This document shows positions 35,752 to 48,206 of a DNA stretch of 64,000 bases, one piece after another. The DNA is taken from contig JABYQS010000002.1 of the NCBI GenBank assembly GCA_022592435.1, positions 248,001-312,000 of the forward strand, in the 5' to 3' direction. The position numbers were made by a program, and so were the translations under genes. The DNA is from Cerioporus squamosus (taxonomy: Eukaryota; Basidiomycota; Agaricomycetes; Polyporales; Polyporaceae). Position 1 is the stretch's first letter; each line of letters begins with the position of its first letter. The notes beneath the pieces are model-generated. The model saw only the letters and a program-made list of their open reading frames with translations. It had not been told where the DNA came from and did not search any database.

Positions 35752-37124
35752 ATGGCCCGTACACCGACCTGCAGCCCCCTAGCTTCCCTGCGACGTGTCC
35801 TCCGCTTCCTTCTCTCCCTCCTCGACTCCCCCTCGCCTCTCGCCTCTCTCTTCACGACCGTCTTACGTCTCTTACGCTTCGTACGCTGGTGGACGCGCTC
35901 GACGATGGTACGGGTGCGGTGGAAGGGTCTGCACGCGTTGGGAATCGACAGGCCATCGACATGGAGTTGGCTGATGTGGGCCGGGGTCGTGTCGCTCTCC
36001 CTCAACGTTTTCTGCATAATATGGACCAGCGTGCACCGGCCGCCCGCTAACGTCTTCACGAATTGGGAAAAGCTGTGAGTGCCGCGCCCTACGCTTCTGC
36101 CCCGAACAAGCACCCGCATATATACACGTCGGGGTACGCGTCAGACGCGTCGGCAGGAACGCATGTGCGAGAATAAGCTGACCGTTTGCGGCCGAACAGA
36201 CATGACCTCCCGCTCGTTGACGAGGACGCGCTCCGAGATCCCAATCCTCCCCAGGGCCATGGGAACGTCATTGCGACGAGCTTCTTCACGGACGAGTTTG
36301 CGACCGCCATCGCCACGCTCGGTCACTCGCTGAACCGTGCAAATACCACCGCCCGCCGACTGATGCTCTACATCCCCGAGCAAGTCTCCCCGCGCGGACT
36401 CTGCCTTGCGTCCGTCACCGGCTTCCAGCCACATCCCGTGGATCGCATCGCCCCGCCCGACGACGGCCGCGGCGTGTACAAGCACTTCATCGACCAGTAC
36501 ACGAAGCTTCGGCTCTGGGAGCTCGAGGAGGCGGGTGCGCGGGGCGTGGTGTACCTCGACGCGGACACGCTCGTGACGCGCAACTTTGACGAGCTGTTCA
36601 CGCTGCCGTACGGGTTCGCGGCGACGCCGGACGTGTACACGAACCGGAAGGGGTTCGTGCTGCAGTTCAACGCGGGGGTGCTGTTCCTGCGCCCGAGCGC
36701 GGCGCTCTTCCGGGACATCGTGAGGACGATCGCGACGGCGAAGTACTGGCGGCACGAGGCGGAGCAGGCGCTGCTGAACACGTTCTATGCGAAGGACGTC
36801 GTGCGGCTGCCGTATGCGTACAACGCGAACCTCGCGATCAAGGCGCGCAGCCCGAGCATGTGGGAGGGCATCAAGCGTGACATCCGCGTCATACACTACA
36901 CGATGGTCAAGCCGTTCACGCGCGACAACAAGGACTATGCGCTGGTCCCGATGAGCGAGCTCGAGGCGAACGCGAGGAGGAGGGGGAAGAGCGAGTTTGG
37001 AGGCATCTTTGCGGAGGAGATGGAGACGTGGGCGCAGGCGTGGAAGGAGACGTATGCGACGTACGGGGAGAAGCTCGAGAACTGCATGGCGCTCTCGAAC
37101 AGGCCGGGGCACCAGCTGTCGTAA
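35752..37124 (+). CDS. Glycosyltransferase family 8, type II membrane protein
   Basis: Two exons, 35752-36074 and 36200-37124, give 415 aa. One membrane segment at about 73-94 (WLMWAGVVSLSLNVFCIIW) follows a long basic cytosolic tail and places the catalytic domain in the Golgi lumen or another lumen. The domain opens with GNVIATSFFTDEFATAIATL, has the metal-binding DxD at 228-230 (VVYLDADTLVTRNFDELF), the NAGVLFLRP acceptor region and the family HxxxxKP element (HYTMVKP, near 340-346). These are marks of GT8 enzymes such as glycogenin-like and alpha-glucosyl- or GlcNAc-transferases; the sugar is not predictable. The gene may start 29 codons earlier, at 35665. Very high GC at third positions. 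Confidence 0.9.
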
Positions 37125-38674
37125 AGGAACTGTGGTGGGTTCTCTCTGGGTTGGTGGGTATCCTGGCTGTGTGTACGCTATTTCAGTGCATTTGTTGTCT
37201 GTCGTATTCCGGGACTCACTAGACTAGGTTGTCATGGACGCTCTGTATTGTAGATGTCTGCCCATGTCTGCGCGTCGAGTGGTAGTTCAAGAGTAAACCC
37301 TTATATAATGCAACGAGCTTCCGGCCTACATGCAGTATCAGGTCCTGGAAAGCCTCTACCGGTGAACCTCGGACATGGCTACAACGCTGATGGAACGATG
37401 GCGGGAAACCGCAGAAGATCGAAAGTTTGACAGATATATGTGTAGGGTTATCACTTGTGGGTGTCTATGTATGACAGATCGCTTCGTGAGAGCGGCCGCG
37501 GTGCCCCGCGGTGCAAGAACAACAATAGATCTCAGCCGGGAGAAGCACTCCGGCATTCAACAACGCATGGCCGCGTCGGCAGCTGAGCATAGCGTTGGAG
37601 TATGCTCTGAATTGTTATGGAGAAGCCCGGCGGGTTGGTTGAGGTCTCTCCGCGTCGTCGACTACGGAGTTAGCACATGTGCATGTCCCGACCTTCGAAG
37701 AGTCCAGATTTGCCTCAGATAGAAGTTTCGAAGGGCGCGAGCCCGATGAAGTCGATCAGCATAGGCTTGTGTCGCGTCCTGTCTTCACTCGGGACCTCCA
37801 AGTCTCGCGTGTCGACCGCCCACTGGACACATCCTGATCGGCACAGTAGTGTACTTGTGGCGCAAATCAGCCTTGCCCCGCAGTGGATATGCAAGGCAGG
37901 CGCAACGCCGAGCAATGGGCGTAGGCGAACTGCAGGATGGTGAGTAATCGCCAGGAAGACGCATATTCGTGTTCAGAAGTATACATACCGCGCACCACGC
38001 AGTTCCAGTTACAGGAATAGACGCATTCCGGAACGACTTGAACCACGATGCATGATGTCCCAGACGAGTCTCGCTTCGTTCCATGACCATGCTGGCGACG
38101 GCGGGGACGGGAGATGTGATGTTGTCGCCCAGGACGCACGTCTCATCAATCATCGCAAAGCCGCGGCGAACTTCCCAGAGAGCAGAGTAGACAACGGCAT
38201 TGCCAGGCCGAACGAAGGCCACATATTGACGGTCAAGCCAAGCAGATGATTGTGAAACTGGTGCTGGAGGCAGCAGAACTTTCGGATAGAGTACTGTGGG
38301 ACTGAAGTCAGAAGTGGCACGTAGTCTCGCAATGAGATGGTTTGCGTACCTCGTTCGACTGATGGATACCAAGCGGCCCTCGCAGGAACTACATAAGAGA
38401 TCTGAAAGACGGTGATGGTGACCATCAAGTTGTACACCTTCATATCAGCCCCATCCTGCTTGTGCATATGAACTGCTTGGAAAGTGGTCAGTGATCAAAC
38501 GGTAGTCGCTAACAGTACTTACACCGCCCATTGTAAGGATTTAGACGCGCGGTGGATAAGTACATATGTAGAGGCTATTACTAAACGGGTAATTGTAAAT
38601 TGAACCAAACAAAGGAGCGGTTTCGTGGGCGCATCGCATGGCTCGCGACATATCCTTCCCGCCGACCACGACCA
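37125..38674. other. Intergenic region, no supported gene
   Basis: The first part is the 3' flank of the glycosyltransferase gene. On the minus strand between 38531 and 37715 two or three frames with plausible splice sites (for example one with VYNLMVTITVFQISYVV) could make a small hydrophobic protein, but no model stays open and no family is recognised. Confidence 0.4.
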
Positions 38675-40826
38675 ATGCCCGCCGCCTCTGCACGCAAGAG
38701 CAGCATCGGCAGCTCACGCCGCGGCCCACAGAAGTACATTCCCTACCGCGCGGACGACTTCGAGCATGGCAAGAAGACCGGTATCGCCGTCGGCATCGTC
38801 GACACCACCGACGAGTTCGAGCCGTTCGAGAAGGTCATGAGCCAGGCCGACCAGCGCACGCCCTTTCGACCCCAGGGCACACGCAAGAAACGCGGCCCGA
38901 AGACACCTGTCCCCGTGCGAGTACCGTCGGACGATGAGGATGAGGACGGAGAAATGTCGATGGAGCTGGATAATGGTGCGTACCACATTCGCTCTGGCCG
39001 GTTCATGTTGTCCTGACGCGTCGAGGCAGGCACACCGCACGGCCCTTCTGCGTATTTTGCGCATACACGCGTCAACACCATCACCTCGAGCGTGCAGCGC
39101 GTCGGCTCGTCCTCCCGCCCCGTCGCGCACATGTCTGATGTTGATTTCGACGACGTACCCTCTCCCCGCGCCTCTCCCTCGTTCACGACAAAGCGGTCAT
39201 TGGCAAACGGCAATGCAAGCCGCACGTCTCTTCCTTCGCGATTGTCACATTCTTCTGTCTACCGGGACGACGATGACGACTCGGATGGATACGCCGGCCC
39301 TCCCATGGACGACTACGGGGACTACGGCAACGACATGGACGAGTCACCACCACCGCCTCCTCCACATGGATCGCGCACGCCCCGCAACGGCCAGACCCCG
39401 CGCCGCACGAGCTTCGCTCACCTTGATCAAGAGGCGGACGAACAGGATGAAGCGCAAGTCGAGGAGGAGATGGAGGACTACCGTCGGTCGCCGAGCGAGA
39501 AGGCGCGTGGGAAGCAGCCCATGGTGTATCAGGATGACGAGCAGGAGATGGAGCCGGAAATTGCGCAAGGGTTCGACAACCTGGATCAACAACCCATGGA
39601 CGAGGAGCCTCCGGAAGAGGAGGAGGCACCACCGCCGAAGAAGGGGAAGAGGGGCAGGGAGGAGAAGGCATCGAAGAACAGTCGGAAGGAGAACGACGGG
39701 GCGCCTCGAGGGCGACAACGGCAGAAGAAGGTCGTTTTACGCGAAGGTACGCACCTTAACCACCGGCTGTATGCGTTCATTTCCAACATATGCGTACGTT
39801 CTACAGCCACCCCTGACGATCCGAACACGGATGGGTTACGCCGCAGCAAGCGCAGACGTTACTCGCCTCTGGCCTGGTGGAGGCTCGAGAAGGTGGTTTA
39901 CGGGCGACGGGAGAACGGTCAGAGTCTCGTGCCCAGTATTAAGGAGATCCACCGTATTCCCCAGATGCCTGCCGAGCCACTCGGCGCACGCAGGCGGAGG
40001 GGACAGTCACGTAAGAATAGCCGCACAGTCGAGCCGGAGGCCCAGCAGGTGCTCGTGTACAATCCGGAAGAGGGGTGGGATGAGAAGACGGACTCCCGCT
40101 GTCTAGTGCGCGAGTATGGCGACGAGGACAAGGAGGTCGAGCGACGTGAGTCCATTCACATCCACGGCTGCGATGCCGGGTGTGGTTATGCTCAATCGTG
40201 CGGGCGTATTCAGGTGTTGCGTTCACTGCGAACATGGTCCAGCCGAAGCCTGCCGCACAGGGCGCGTTCTACTTCCAGAAGATCTTTGGTGACGGCGACT
40301 TCCTTGCGGCGGGACAGCTCATCATCCCGCCTGGGTCGACGAAGCCTACGAAGGGCACCAAGGATAACACCTTCGTATGTCTTTTCGTCTTCCAGGGACG
40401 ATGTACCCACTCACTTTGGATCAGGTCTTCTATGTCATCCAAGGCGCGGTACAGTTCTGCGTGCACAAGACCAACTTTGTGCTGTCTACCGGTGGCATGT
40501 TCATGGTCCCACGAGGTTAATCCCTCCACCCTCACTTTGTAGCAGACATGTGTTGACCATGTGCATCTCTTGCAGGCAACATCTATTATATCCAGAACAT
40601 ATGCGACCGCGACGCGAAGTTGTTCTTCGCCCAGGCGCGCAAGATGCCCGAGGAGGCGTTTAGGGAGGAAGAGGGTGAGGCCGAGTCGGATCACGAGGAG
40701 CGTTCGCGCTCCAAGTCCACGACTGGACAGCGGCGCCAGCAGTCCACCGGACGTGCCTCGTCCGACACCGTGCAGGGCGAGGAGCCTGAGCCGAAGTCGA
40801 AGCGCAGGGGCACCTCTGCTCGCTGA
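38675..40826 (+). CDS. MIF2: Inner kinetochore protein CENP-C/Mif2
   Basis: Centromere protein that binds the CENP-A nucleosome and links it to the outer kinetochore. Six exons (38675-38975, 39030-39746, 39807-40145, 40214-40374, 40425-40515, 40576-40826) join to 619 aa. The N-terminus has the conserved RRGPQKYIPYRADDFEHGKKTGI block; the middle is acidic and disordered with basic patches. The CENP-C signature is at about 350-373: LRRSKRRRYSPLAWWRLEKV (Arg anchors plus the WW pair). A cupin dimer domain follows at about 457-557 (AGQLIIPPGSTKPTKG, FYVIQGAVQF, GGMFMVPRGNIYYIQN). The ATG was chosen by the conserved start; upstream in-frame codons give no likeness. The Ser/Lys-rich tail after the cupin fold is longer than in yeast. 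Confidence 0.95.
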
Positions 40827-41517
40827 CGTTCTCTTGTTTATCGTCTGTCCATGTCCCATATGCCTCCGTCAGCCGACTTCTCTCTCGTTATTGTCTTACG
40901 ATTATGCTCCATACGCACAACCTACTTCGAACGTGTTACTGTGTATATCACGCGTACGCACGCACGCCGCATGTATGCTATGTAGTTTAGTAGTAGTAGT
41001 CTTCCTATCCAATCCATCCATGTATTCCATGCTGCAAGCGATGTACGTAGCTGACAAATGACATGCACAAGCAAGAAGCAGTCTGAGCACTGTGTGATGC
41101 GCCATCTACAGAGGGGAGGGAAAATGCACAGAGTGACGGCCGGGTGCCACGCGTAATCGTCGTGGCACAGCGCGTGCAATAGCAGAAGGTGAGTGTAGTA
41201 CGGGGAGGAGCATTACGGCTGCGATGCGATGAGGTGTGTGGGGCGGGTGAGTATACGTAGCTATGGCTGTAGGTAACTAGCAGGGTAGGGGCGAGGACGA
41301 TATACACGGCGTGAGTAATCCAACGAACGAGGTGTAAGATAGATAGGAACTACGACTAATGAACAGACAAACGGAACTAAGGAGCGGAGACCAGAGGGGG
41401 AGGAGGAACCAATAGATAATTACAACCTGAAGAAAGAAATGGACATCAATCTCATCATCATCATCTCCTCGCCGCACGACCAACCATCGTCGGCCGCCCT
41501 GCACAAGAGCCTCAGAA
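40827..41517. other. Convergent 3' region
   Basis: MIF2 and the disordered-protein gene end toward each other here. Only AT-richer flanking DNA is seen, with short tag repeats near 40983-41000; no gene. Confidence 0.5.
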
Positions 41518-44500
41518 TCAGATCATGCCCGACCGCAGCGCGCCCGTGGGCGGTGTCTTCTGTGGCGGGAGCTTCGGGCGCGACGGAAGGGTTTTCGGCC
41601 GCTGCGCGGGGTTGGAAGGCAGACCCGGGTATCCAGCCGTTGAGAGCCCGTTGTTATGTGACGCGCCGCGTGGCGGGGGCGGGAGGGGTTGGCTGGGGGG
41701 AGGCGGGAGCGGCTGGCTCGGAGGCGGAATCGCAGGAGGACGGGGAGCGGGGCGGGGGGAGATGTACGCATTCGGGCCGGGGGGCAGGCCTGCGCGCGGG
41801 ACGGTGTCGGGGACGCTGGGGAAGCTGTCGTAGACACCGTCAAGGGCCTCGCTAATGCCAGTGGTCGAGACACTCGCGATGGACTTCCAGGAGCCGCGGC
41901 GCTGCAGGCCGGGCTGACCTGGAAAGGGTATCGGTGCGAGGCTGCTGTTGCTTGCGTTGCTTGGAGGTTGCTCGCCGGGAACAGGTGGGGGCAGGCCCCG
42001 GGGAGGCTGTGGGCGGGGCGGGAGTGGAAGAGGGCGTGGGGGTCGTGGGAGATCTCGTGAACCCATCTGCTGATCGTCCTCGTCTGCGATGAGAACTGTG
42101 CGTCAGTATCGGTGAACCTGGATGCGCGCAGGTTGCTATCGTACCTCCAGACGCAATGGCAACCTCCGGGCTCTGATTGCTGCCTTCCTTCCGGTGCAGC
42201 AATCTGTCGGCGAAGTTGCTCGCGCGCGAGAAGCTATTCTTGAACATGCGCGAACTGCGGTTGGAACCCGTTTCGTTCGTTGTCATCTCGTACGGCGGCG
42301 TTGGGGGCGTTGAGACCATGACCGAGTCCTCCGATGAGGAACCCACGCTATCACGTGGGTCCCCGCGAAGGTTGCCTGAGCTCTTCGCTCTAGAGAGGAG
42401 GTTGGTTAAGTAACCAGTCTTCGGAGGACTCTTGGGGGGAGGAATCGGAGGTGTCGCCGCCTGGCTACGCGACCCAGAAGAATGCGCCAAGGCGCTCTTC
42501 GGGCGAGGAGGGAGGGGAATCCGGACTGCGCTGGGGTCTGCGCTGAGGAACAGAGGCTGCAGCGGGGGTCGTGATGACGTGCTCTCGGTGGACGGTCGAG
42601 CTGAAGACGAGGGATCCAACGATGGCCTCGACGGCATGCGCTCGAGAGACGGGCGCGAGGGCTTGCGGTCGAGGGAGGGTCTTGACATGGACATAGAGGT
42701 CTTGCGGTCGCGGTCGACGGACGGACGTGCGGGTAGAGGTCGATGCTCGTACTGCGACTGTCGCACAGAGTTGCGGCTGGAGTCATATTGCGACTGTCGT
42801 GAGGACTCATACTGCGAAGTGCGAGAGGTGATGCTCTGATCCTGCGAGAGGCGATTGAAGAGTTCGGCGTCATCCGGGGACTCAGGCAAATCCTGCACGG
42901 GACGAGGTCTGTCGGAGGTACCGCGACTAGCCGCAGGAGGGGGCGTGGGTGTAGACTTCGGCGCGGCACTAGGGCGAGAGGCCGGCCTCTTCTGAGGCGT
43001 CCTGGTGTCCGTCAATCGTTTCTCCAGCATTGCGGCATCAGCTAGGAGCAATGCAAGATCGCTCATGTTGCCCGCGTTCATAGGCGTCGGGGACGGAAGA
43101 TCAGGGTATTGCATGATCATGCTAACCGGACGGCTCTTCCCTTCGACCACCTTCTCGTGCACCACAGCGCGGAAGCCCTTCGGGCCCTCGATAGGTGTGA
43201 GGACAGGCTCCTCGTACGGAGAAGTGGGCGGCAGCGGAGAGACCGCTGCTTTGCGCCTGGTCGACACTTTCCTTGATACGGATCCCGATGACGGAGACGA
43301 ACCCTCGCCGGAATACGACGACGTGGCGGAGTACGCAGATCCGGGGGACGTTACCGACATTCCCGCGGAATCTGGAGGAGCAGGTAAGCTGCGAGCAGCC
43401 GGAGGCGGATTATTTTGCGGCGTGGACTTCTCCGGCTTGTCATTGGCGGGCTGTGCAGCCTTGGGCGTTTCCGCACGAGCCGGGATAACGACGGAGAGGG
43501 GCGGAGACGCGATTCGTCCCAAGTTGACGTTAGCCTTGACAGAGCTGTCGCGCGAGAACGCATTGCTATCGTCGCCGGGCGTGGTGAGCGGTGCGGAGGA
43601 AGGAGGAGTACTGCCGCTGGACTCGGTCCCAAAGGTACCTCGACGCGTGTTCGTGAAAGTGGTAGCAGCAGGGGAGTCGGGGGCCTCCGGGATGGCGGGA
43701 AGTGCGCGGCCGAACGGCACAGAAGGAGTCGGAGCAAGGTAAGCAGCGTAGATGTCGCTCGCGGGGGAAAGAGGCTCTGCGACCGGACTGTCCGGAGAAT
43801 AAGTGGAGGGGGTGGCAGGGGACAAGTACTGACTGGATGACTGTGTATGGACAGTCGGCTGCACCTCCTTCTTCTCGGGAGTCGCCGGAGTCTTCGTATC
43901 CTTAGCTGCCAGCTCGGACTGCTGTGCAAGGTAGTTACGGACCGCAAGCTGAGACAACGATCCGTTGAGTGAGAAGCGTTGCTTGATGGGGGTCGCAACG
44001 TCCAGGGCGTCCTCTTGGAGGAGGAGCTGATCGAGCAGGTCTTGCACCGAGTTCTGCTGCTCGATATTGTCTCCTAGCTCACCACTCACTTGCAATGAGG
44101 CCGCAGGGACGACGACGCTGCCCGCCTCTCCCATACGAGTTGCACGATCCAGCATGTCAATCACCGCTTGGACATCCGGGTCAACAGCTTCGGCCACTGA
44201 TATGGCTGGCTCTGGCTCTGGCTCTGGGTCCTTCGTCGGAAGTTCCATCACGGGAGGTGGTGTGGGGGCTTTGGGTGCGGGAGGCGGTGTGACATCCACT
44301 GCAGGCGGAGGCACATCGACTGCAGGTGGGGGCATATCTTCTGTAGGCTCGTGCTCTGATGGCGGTTCAGCTAGGGCGGGGGACTCATCTGGTTGATCTG
44401 CGCCAGGGTCGGGGCGGTCCGACTCCACGTCGGCTGGCGCAACCGACGGTACTTCAACTGCCTCCTCCTGCTCTTCTGGCCTCATGTCATCGCTTGCATT

Positions 44501-45102
44501 CGCGACGAGCGCATCAATACTGTGCTGCTGGCTCTCCTCGAAGGTCCCGAGGTCGTTTGGAGTGTCGGGATAGCCGTCGGAGAGGACGTCTCCGACAGAG
44601 TCTCCGTTGTCAGAGGTGATGAATGGCGAGCCTGGGGGACTGGGGGACGTAGCGTAGCGATCGAGCTCAAGACGTGACGCACTACGAGACCTGGGCTGCT
44701 TCTTGTCTGTCTTTGACGGCGGGGGAACGGGTATATGAGGGCGAGAAAGTCCGGGGACGCGGTTACCATACAGCTCTCCACGCTTTGTCGAGACCTGGTC
44801 CTTCTCCATGGGGGGTGCGAACCCAAACCTCCCCTTCGGCTTCGGGACGGCACCCTGCTTCTCGAATGATGCAATTCTGTCTCGGAGAGCATTGTTGCCA
44901 GTCACGACAGTGTTCGCCTTGGGAAGAGGTTGGGAGGTGGTGGTGCCTGCTGCATGCTGGGCGTTGGCGGCTTGTTGTTGCTTAAGTGCGGCGATACGAG
45001 CTTTGAGGTCAACAGGCGGGACGGGTGCTCTGGCGGAGGTCCTGGATGTCCGGTCGCGCTGAGACAAACCGGGTCAATGAAGGAGGCAACGGAGACGTAC
45101 AT
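41518..45102 (-). CDS. Large proline/serine-rich disordered protein, unknown function
   Basis: About 1154 aa, almost wholly predicted disorder. Main exon 45041-42145, last exon 42083-41518. The N-terminus has two short helical repeats (PPVDLKARIAALKQQQ and NALRDRIASFEKQGAVP) followed by GRFGFAPP and KRGELYGNRVPG, a block that looks conserved and could be the working part. Then come acidic and Pro-rich stretches (PPAVDVPPPAVDVTPPPAP), RPSLDRKPSRPSLERMPSRP repeats, and a C-terminal polyproline region (PPPSQPLPPPPSQPLPPPP) able to bind SH3, WW or EVH1 domains. This suggests a scaffold of the actin or cell-cortex type, which is inference only. No ATG precedes the main exon in frame; a 59-base intron (45100-45042) would join AT to G to form the start, or extend a longer upstream frame. 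Confidence 0.75.
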
Positions 45103-45538
45103 TGAAAGAACGGTGAATAGAAAAGCAACGACGGCAACAACGACGGTGACCACGAGCGACCCGCGACTGCGATGGCCTGCTCGTCGGGCTGGAAGAAAGA
45201 CGGAGGAGATGATGGTGGAAGTGATGAACGAGCGTTGGGCAGCGGGGGCTGAGCACGGCGGCTCGTCGCTCGCCTGCATCAACTCCGGATCCTGCCCGGT
45301 CACACTGATCGCTGCCGCCCACTCGCGTGCCATGACCGCACACATCTCCAGTTCCCGACAATCACCAAGTCAGTGGTCACCGCCTCCACCCATCAATATC
45401 GTAACGTAGCAATGTCCCAGAGGTCATCGAGACTGCACCACGGGATGTTCGCACAACGACGACGGTGGCGCGCTTGTGGCGGGAGTAGTAGCACGTCTAG
45501 GACCTGCTCATATTACATTCAGACACCCCGCGACACAA

Positions 45539-47940
45539 TCACTCATCCCCGCTATCATGGGCCGATGTCATGGCCTTGGACAACCAGTACGATCGCCTGC
45601 TCGCCGCCTCTGCCCTTCCGGGACGTTCGGCATCCGAGACAGACACATCATACTCACCCTCTTCCTCCGAGATCCCGTCTTCATCACCGCGCTGATGCGA
45701 GACCGAGAACGCATCCTCGTCCTCGTCTGTTGTGAACACCGTGTGGACGTCCGCCTGCGTGCCTGTACGCCTGCGCTTTGCTGGGGGTTGTCGGCTCTCT
45801 ATGTCGTACCGGCTTTCGATCAGCTCCTCCTCCGAGTCTGCTGAGCCGCCGTCTGTGTCGAATGTCATATCTGCCTCTCCCCACGCAGTCTCGACGCTCT
45901 TCGCTTCTGCGGCCCGTGACGTGCCATTGACGTTGAGCGCAACGTCCTCTGTCAGCGACGTCGTCGGTGTGACCCCCAGCATGCGATGCAATACCTGGCG
46001 GTCGTACACCTCCTGGACTACTCTGCGATGATTGATAGTCTTGGAATGATGGTCAGCCTTATCCTGATCCGCTCTTGGTTATCGCTGGCGCATCTCAACG
46101 TAGAGTCCTCGGACCGTGGCAGACCATACCGGACGATAGCCAGCATAGTCATGACGCACATTGGGCGTACCCGATGCACAGCTGTGGGACGAACCCTGCC
46201 GGAGTACGCCTGAACCTGCCACTCAACAATGCGCCTGCGAACTCCGAGAGCCACTGCGCTGATATGCGCCCTGCATATGATAGATATTTATGCTCACCTC
46301 CTGCGTTATTCCCATGACACTCGCCAGAATGCTCATTTCCTCAGGCTCCGTCGTAGACCGCAGGCGTGCTGTCCGGCCTTCTCTTCGTGCGCTAATGATG
46401 CTGGCTTGAGCGTACGCCGCTGCGGTCATGATCCCATGGGCGCCTGCGAGGGTAGTTCGCACCCGCGCAAAGTTGTACGAGCCGCGCGAAATGTCGTTCG
46501 CTGCGAGAAAACAATCAATTCAACGTCCCAGATCCATGATGCGGAAAGAGGTGACGTACTGGGGTCACCTGGGTCCTCAATGGAGAGTAGTCTCGGCTCG
46601 CGGTAGTCAAACCAACCTCGCTGTCGCTTGTTGTAGTACGACCCGCCATCGCGCAACGAGATGCCAACTTCCTGGTAGTTGAAGTACGACCCATAGAGCT
46701 CGAAAAACTCCATCACGAGCACGCCGAGATTCTTCGACGGGTCGATCTCTCCTCGTCGGATCTTCGGGTGCATCTGCAGGAAGCTGATCGCGAGACAGAC
46801 GATGCTGTAGCTGCCGAGTCCGCCGCTGAACACCTCGTTCATACTTCGCTGGCTCAGGAAGTTCTTGATGATGAGCACGAGGCTCCGGAGAGCCGGGAGC
46901 TCTTGCAGGAACTGCTTCACCATCTTGCCAGTCGTAACGCCGTTCCCCTGGTTTATGCTGATGTCCACAGGGAATCGGCCGTGCGTCGTGACGAATTTAA
47001 TGATAGGCACCTTCGCTTTCGCGATGATCGTGACACGGTCTGTTATCCCGGCGCGCTTCATGATGTTCGCAAGGGAATGCAGCACAGAGACCTTGTCCAT
47101 ACGCATCATGGACGGTGAGTAGATGACGAGATCGATGTCGCTGCAGAAGAACGTGAGATATACTGCGATAGAGCAGGCGCGAACGGTCCTGACGCACCCT
47201 AACGGCAGGTATAGTTTCGTCTCGTAACTGCCAAACGGGAGGACCTTCGCATCGCGGTAGCTCTTGACTATCGCGTTGGAGATGAGCTTCACCGTCAGCG
47301 AGCGGACCTCGTCCTCTATTGGGGTCGGAGACATATATTCCACAAACGCCTCCACCTCCTTGTGCAGCCTAGGCAGCAAGACGCCGCGCCGGTAATCAGT
47401 CGTTCCCGTGTGCCCAGGAAAGATAGGTATGAAATAAACGTACATCTCTGCGACATTGGCGCAACTCTCCCAGTCTACGTCCTTCGCCCATGGGGCCTTG
47501 CGCGACGCTGCGGCAAGTCGCTGCTTCTTGTTCGCGTACCCGTCGTCGTAGTCCAGCTCCTCCGCCTTACGCTTCCGCCCAGCATGTTCGCTGTCCCGCC
47601 TGCTCTCCCGATCCTTCCCTTTCACCTTGTCCTTGCCCCGGTCCCATTCGCGCACTGGGGGCGACGGTTCGCGGGCGGGCGCATCGTCTTGTGCGGGCTC
47701 GGGCTCGGAGAACGAGAATGGGATGAAGTCCGCTTCGGCGAACGAGGTCTTGTCGTCTGCAGGAGCTGTGCTCTTGCTTACACCCTGCGAGTCCTCCGCG
47801 GGCCTGATAGAAGTATTGGAGGGTCCCGCCTCGGCATTTGCAGCTGCAGATTGCTTCTCTTTCCTGCGCGCGCGGCGGCTGGTGGAGTTATCGTCTGTCC
47901 CAGAAATGGAGCTCCGTTGTGAGCGTGATTTGTTGGACAT
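45539..47940 (-). CDS. Non-canonical nuclear poly(A) polymerase, Trf4/Cid14 type
   Basis: Adds short poly(A) tails to faulty nuclear RNAs for exosome decay, normally within the TRAMP complex. Five exons (47940-47444, 47368-47198, 47140-46560, 46500-46298, 46039-45539) join to 650 aa. After a disordered basic/acidic N-terminal region of about 150 residues comes the nucleotidyltransferase domain: FGSYETKLYLPLGDIDLVIYS with catalytic Asp 224 and 226, the third Asp at 282 (GRFPVDISIN), then the PAP-associated domain (GGLGSYSIVCLAISFLQMHP, NLGVLVMEFFELYG, NYQEVGISLRDGG). The C-terminal tail has the usual QEVYDRQVLHRML region and acidic stretches. The last intron is 258 bases, several times longer than the others; I saw no extra exon in it. 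Confidence 0.95.
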
Positions 47941-48206
47941 GTCGTAGCCAGAGGGTCTTATTGGAGTTCCGTGGTGTGCCGATGTTATGCAGTCTGAGAG
48001 TAGAGGGAAACGCAAGCCTGGGAATGGTATGGTGAGGGATAAGGAGAACTTGGCGAGCGGGACAGAAGCTCATGAATTTTGAGAAGCGCCCAGTTACGCA
48101 CTTCTGTTTCAGCCACCACCAACTCTTGAGATTCTGTCGTCCTCTCCTGGGCTCGCATACACTTTACTTGGGAGGCCATAAGCAATCGTTTGGACGCGGG
48201 AGCTTG
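47941..48206. promoter_or_regulatory. Divergent promoter region, TRF4-like and SLM3-like genes
   Basis: Only 266 bases separate the two opposite start codons (47940 leftward, 48207 rightward), so the promoters must be shared or abutting. No TATA box is evident, as is usual for housekeeping pairs. Confidence 0.6.

Noticed and set aside
36141..37112. Minus-strand frame of 323 Arg-rich codons
   Set aside because: Shadow of the glycosyltransferase gene, caused by very high GC at its third positions.
37715..38531. Possible small multi-exon membrane protein on the minus strand
   Set aside because: No combination of splice sites that I tried kept an open frame, and no family likeness.
45102..45345. 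Upstream frame with a possible membrane helix, considered as a separate gene
   Set aside because: The hydrophobic run comes from a pyrimidine-rich leader and has no other support; kept only as an alternative N-terminus.
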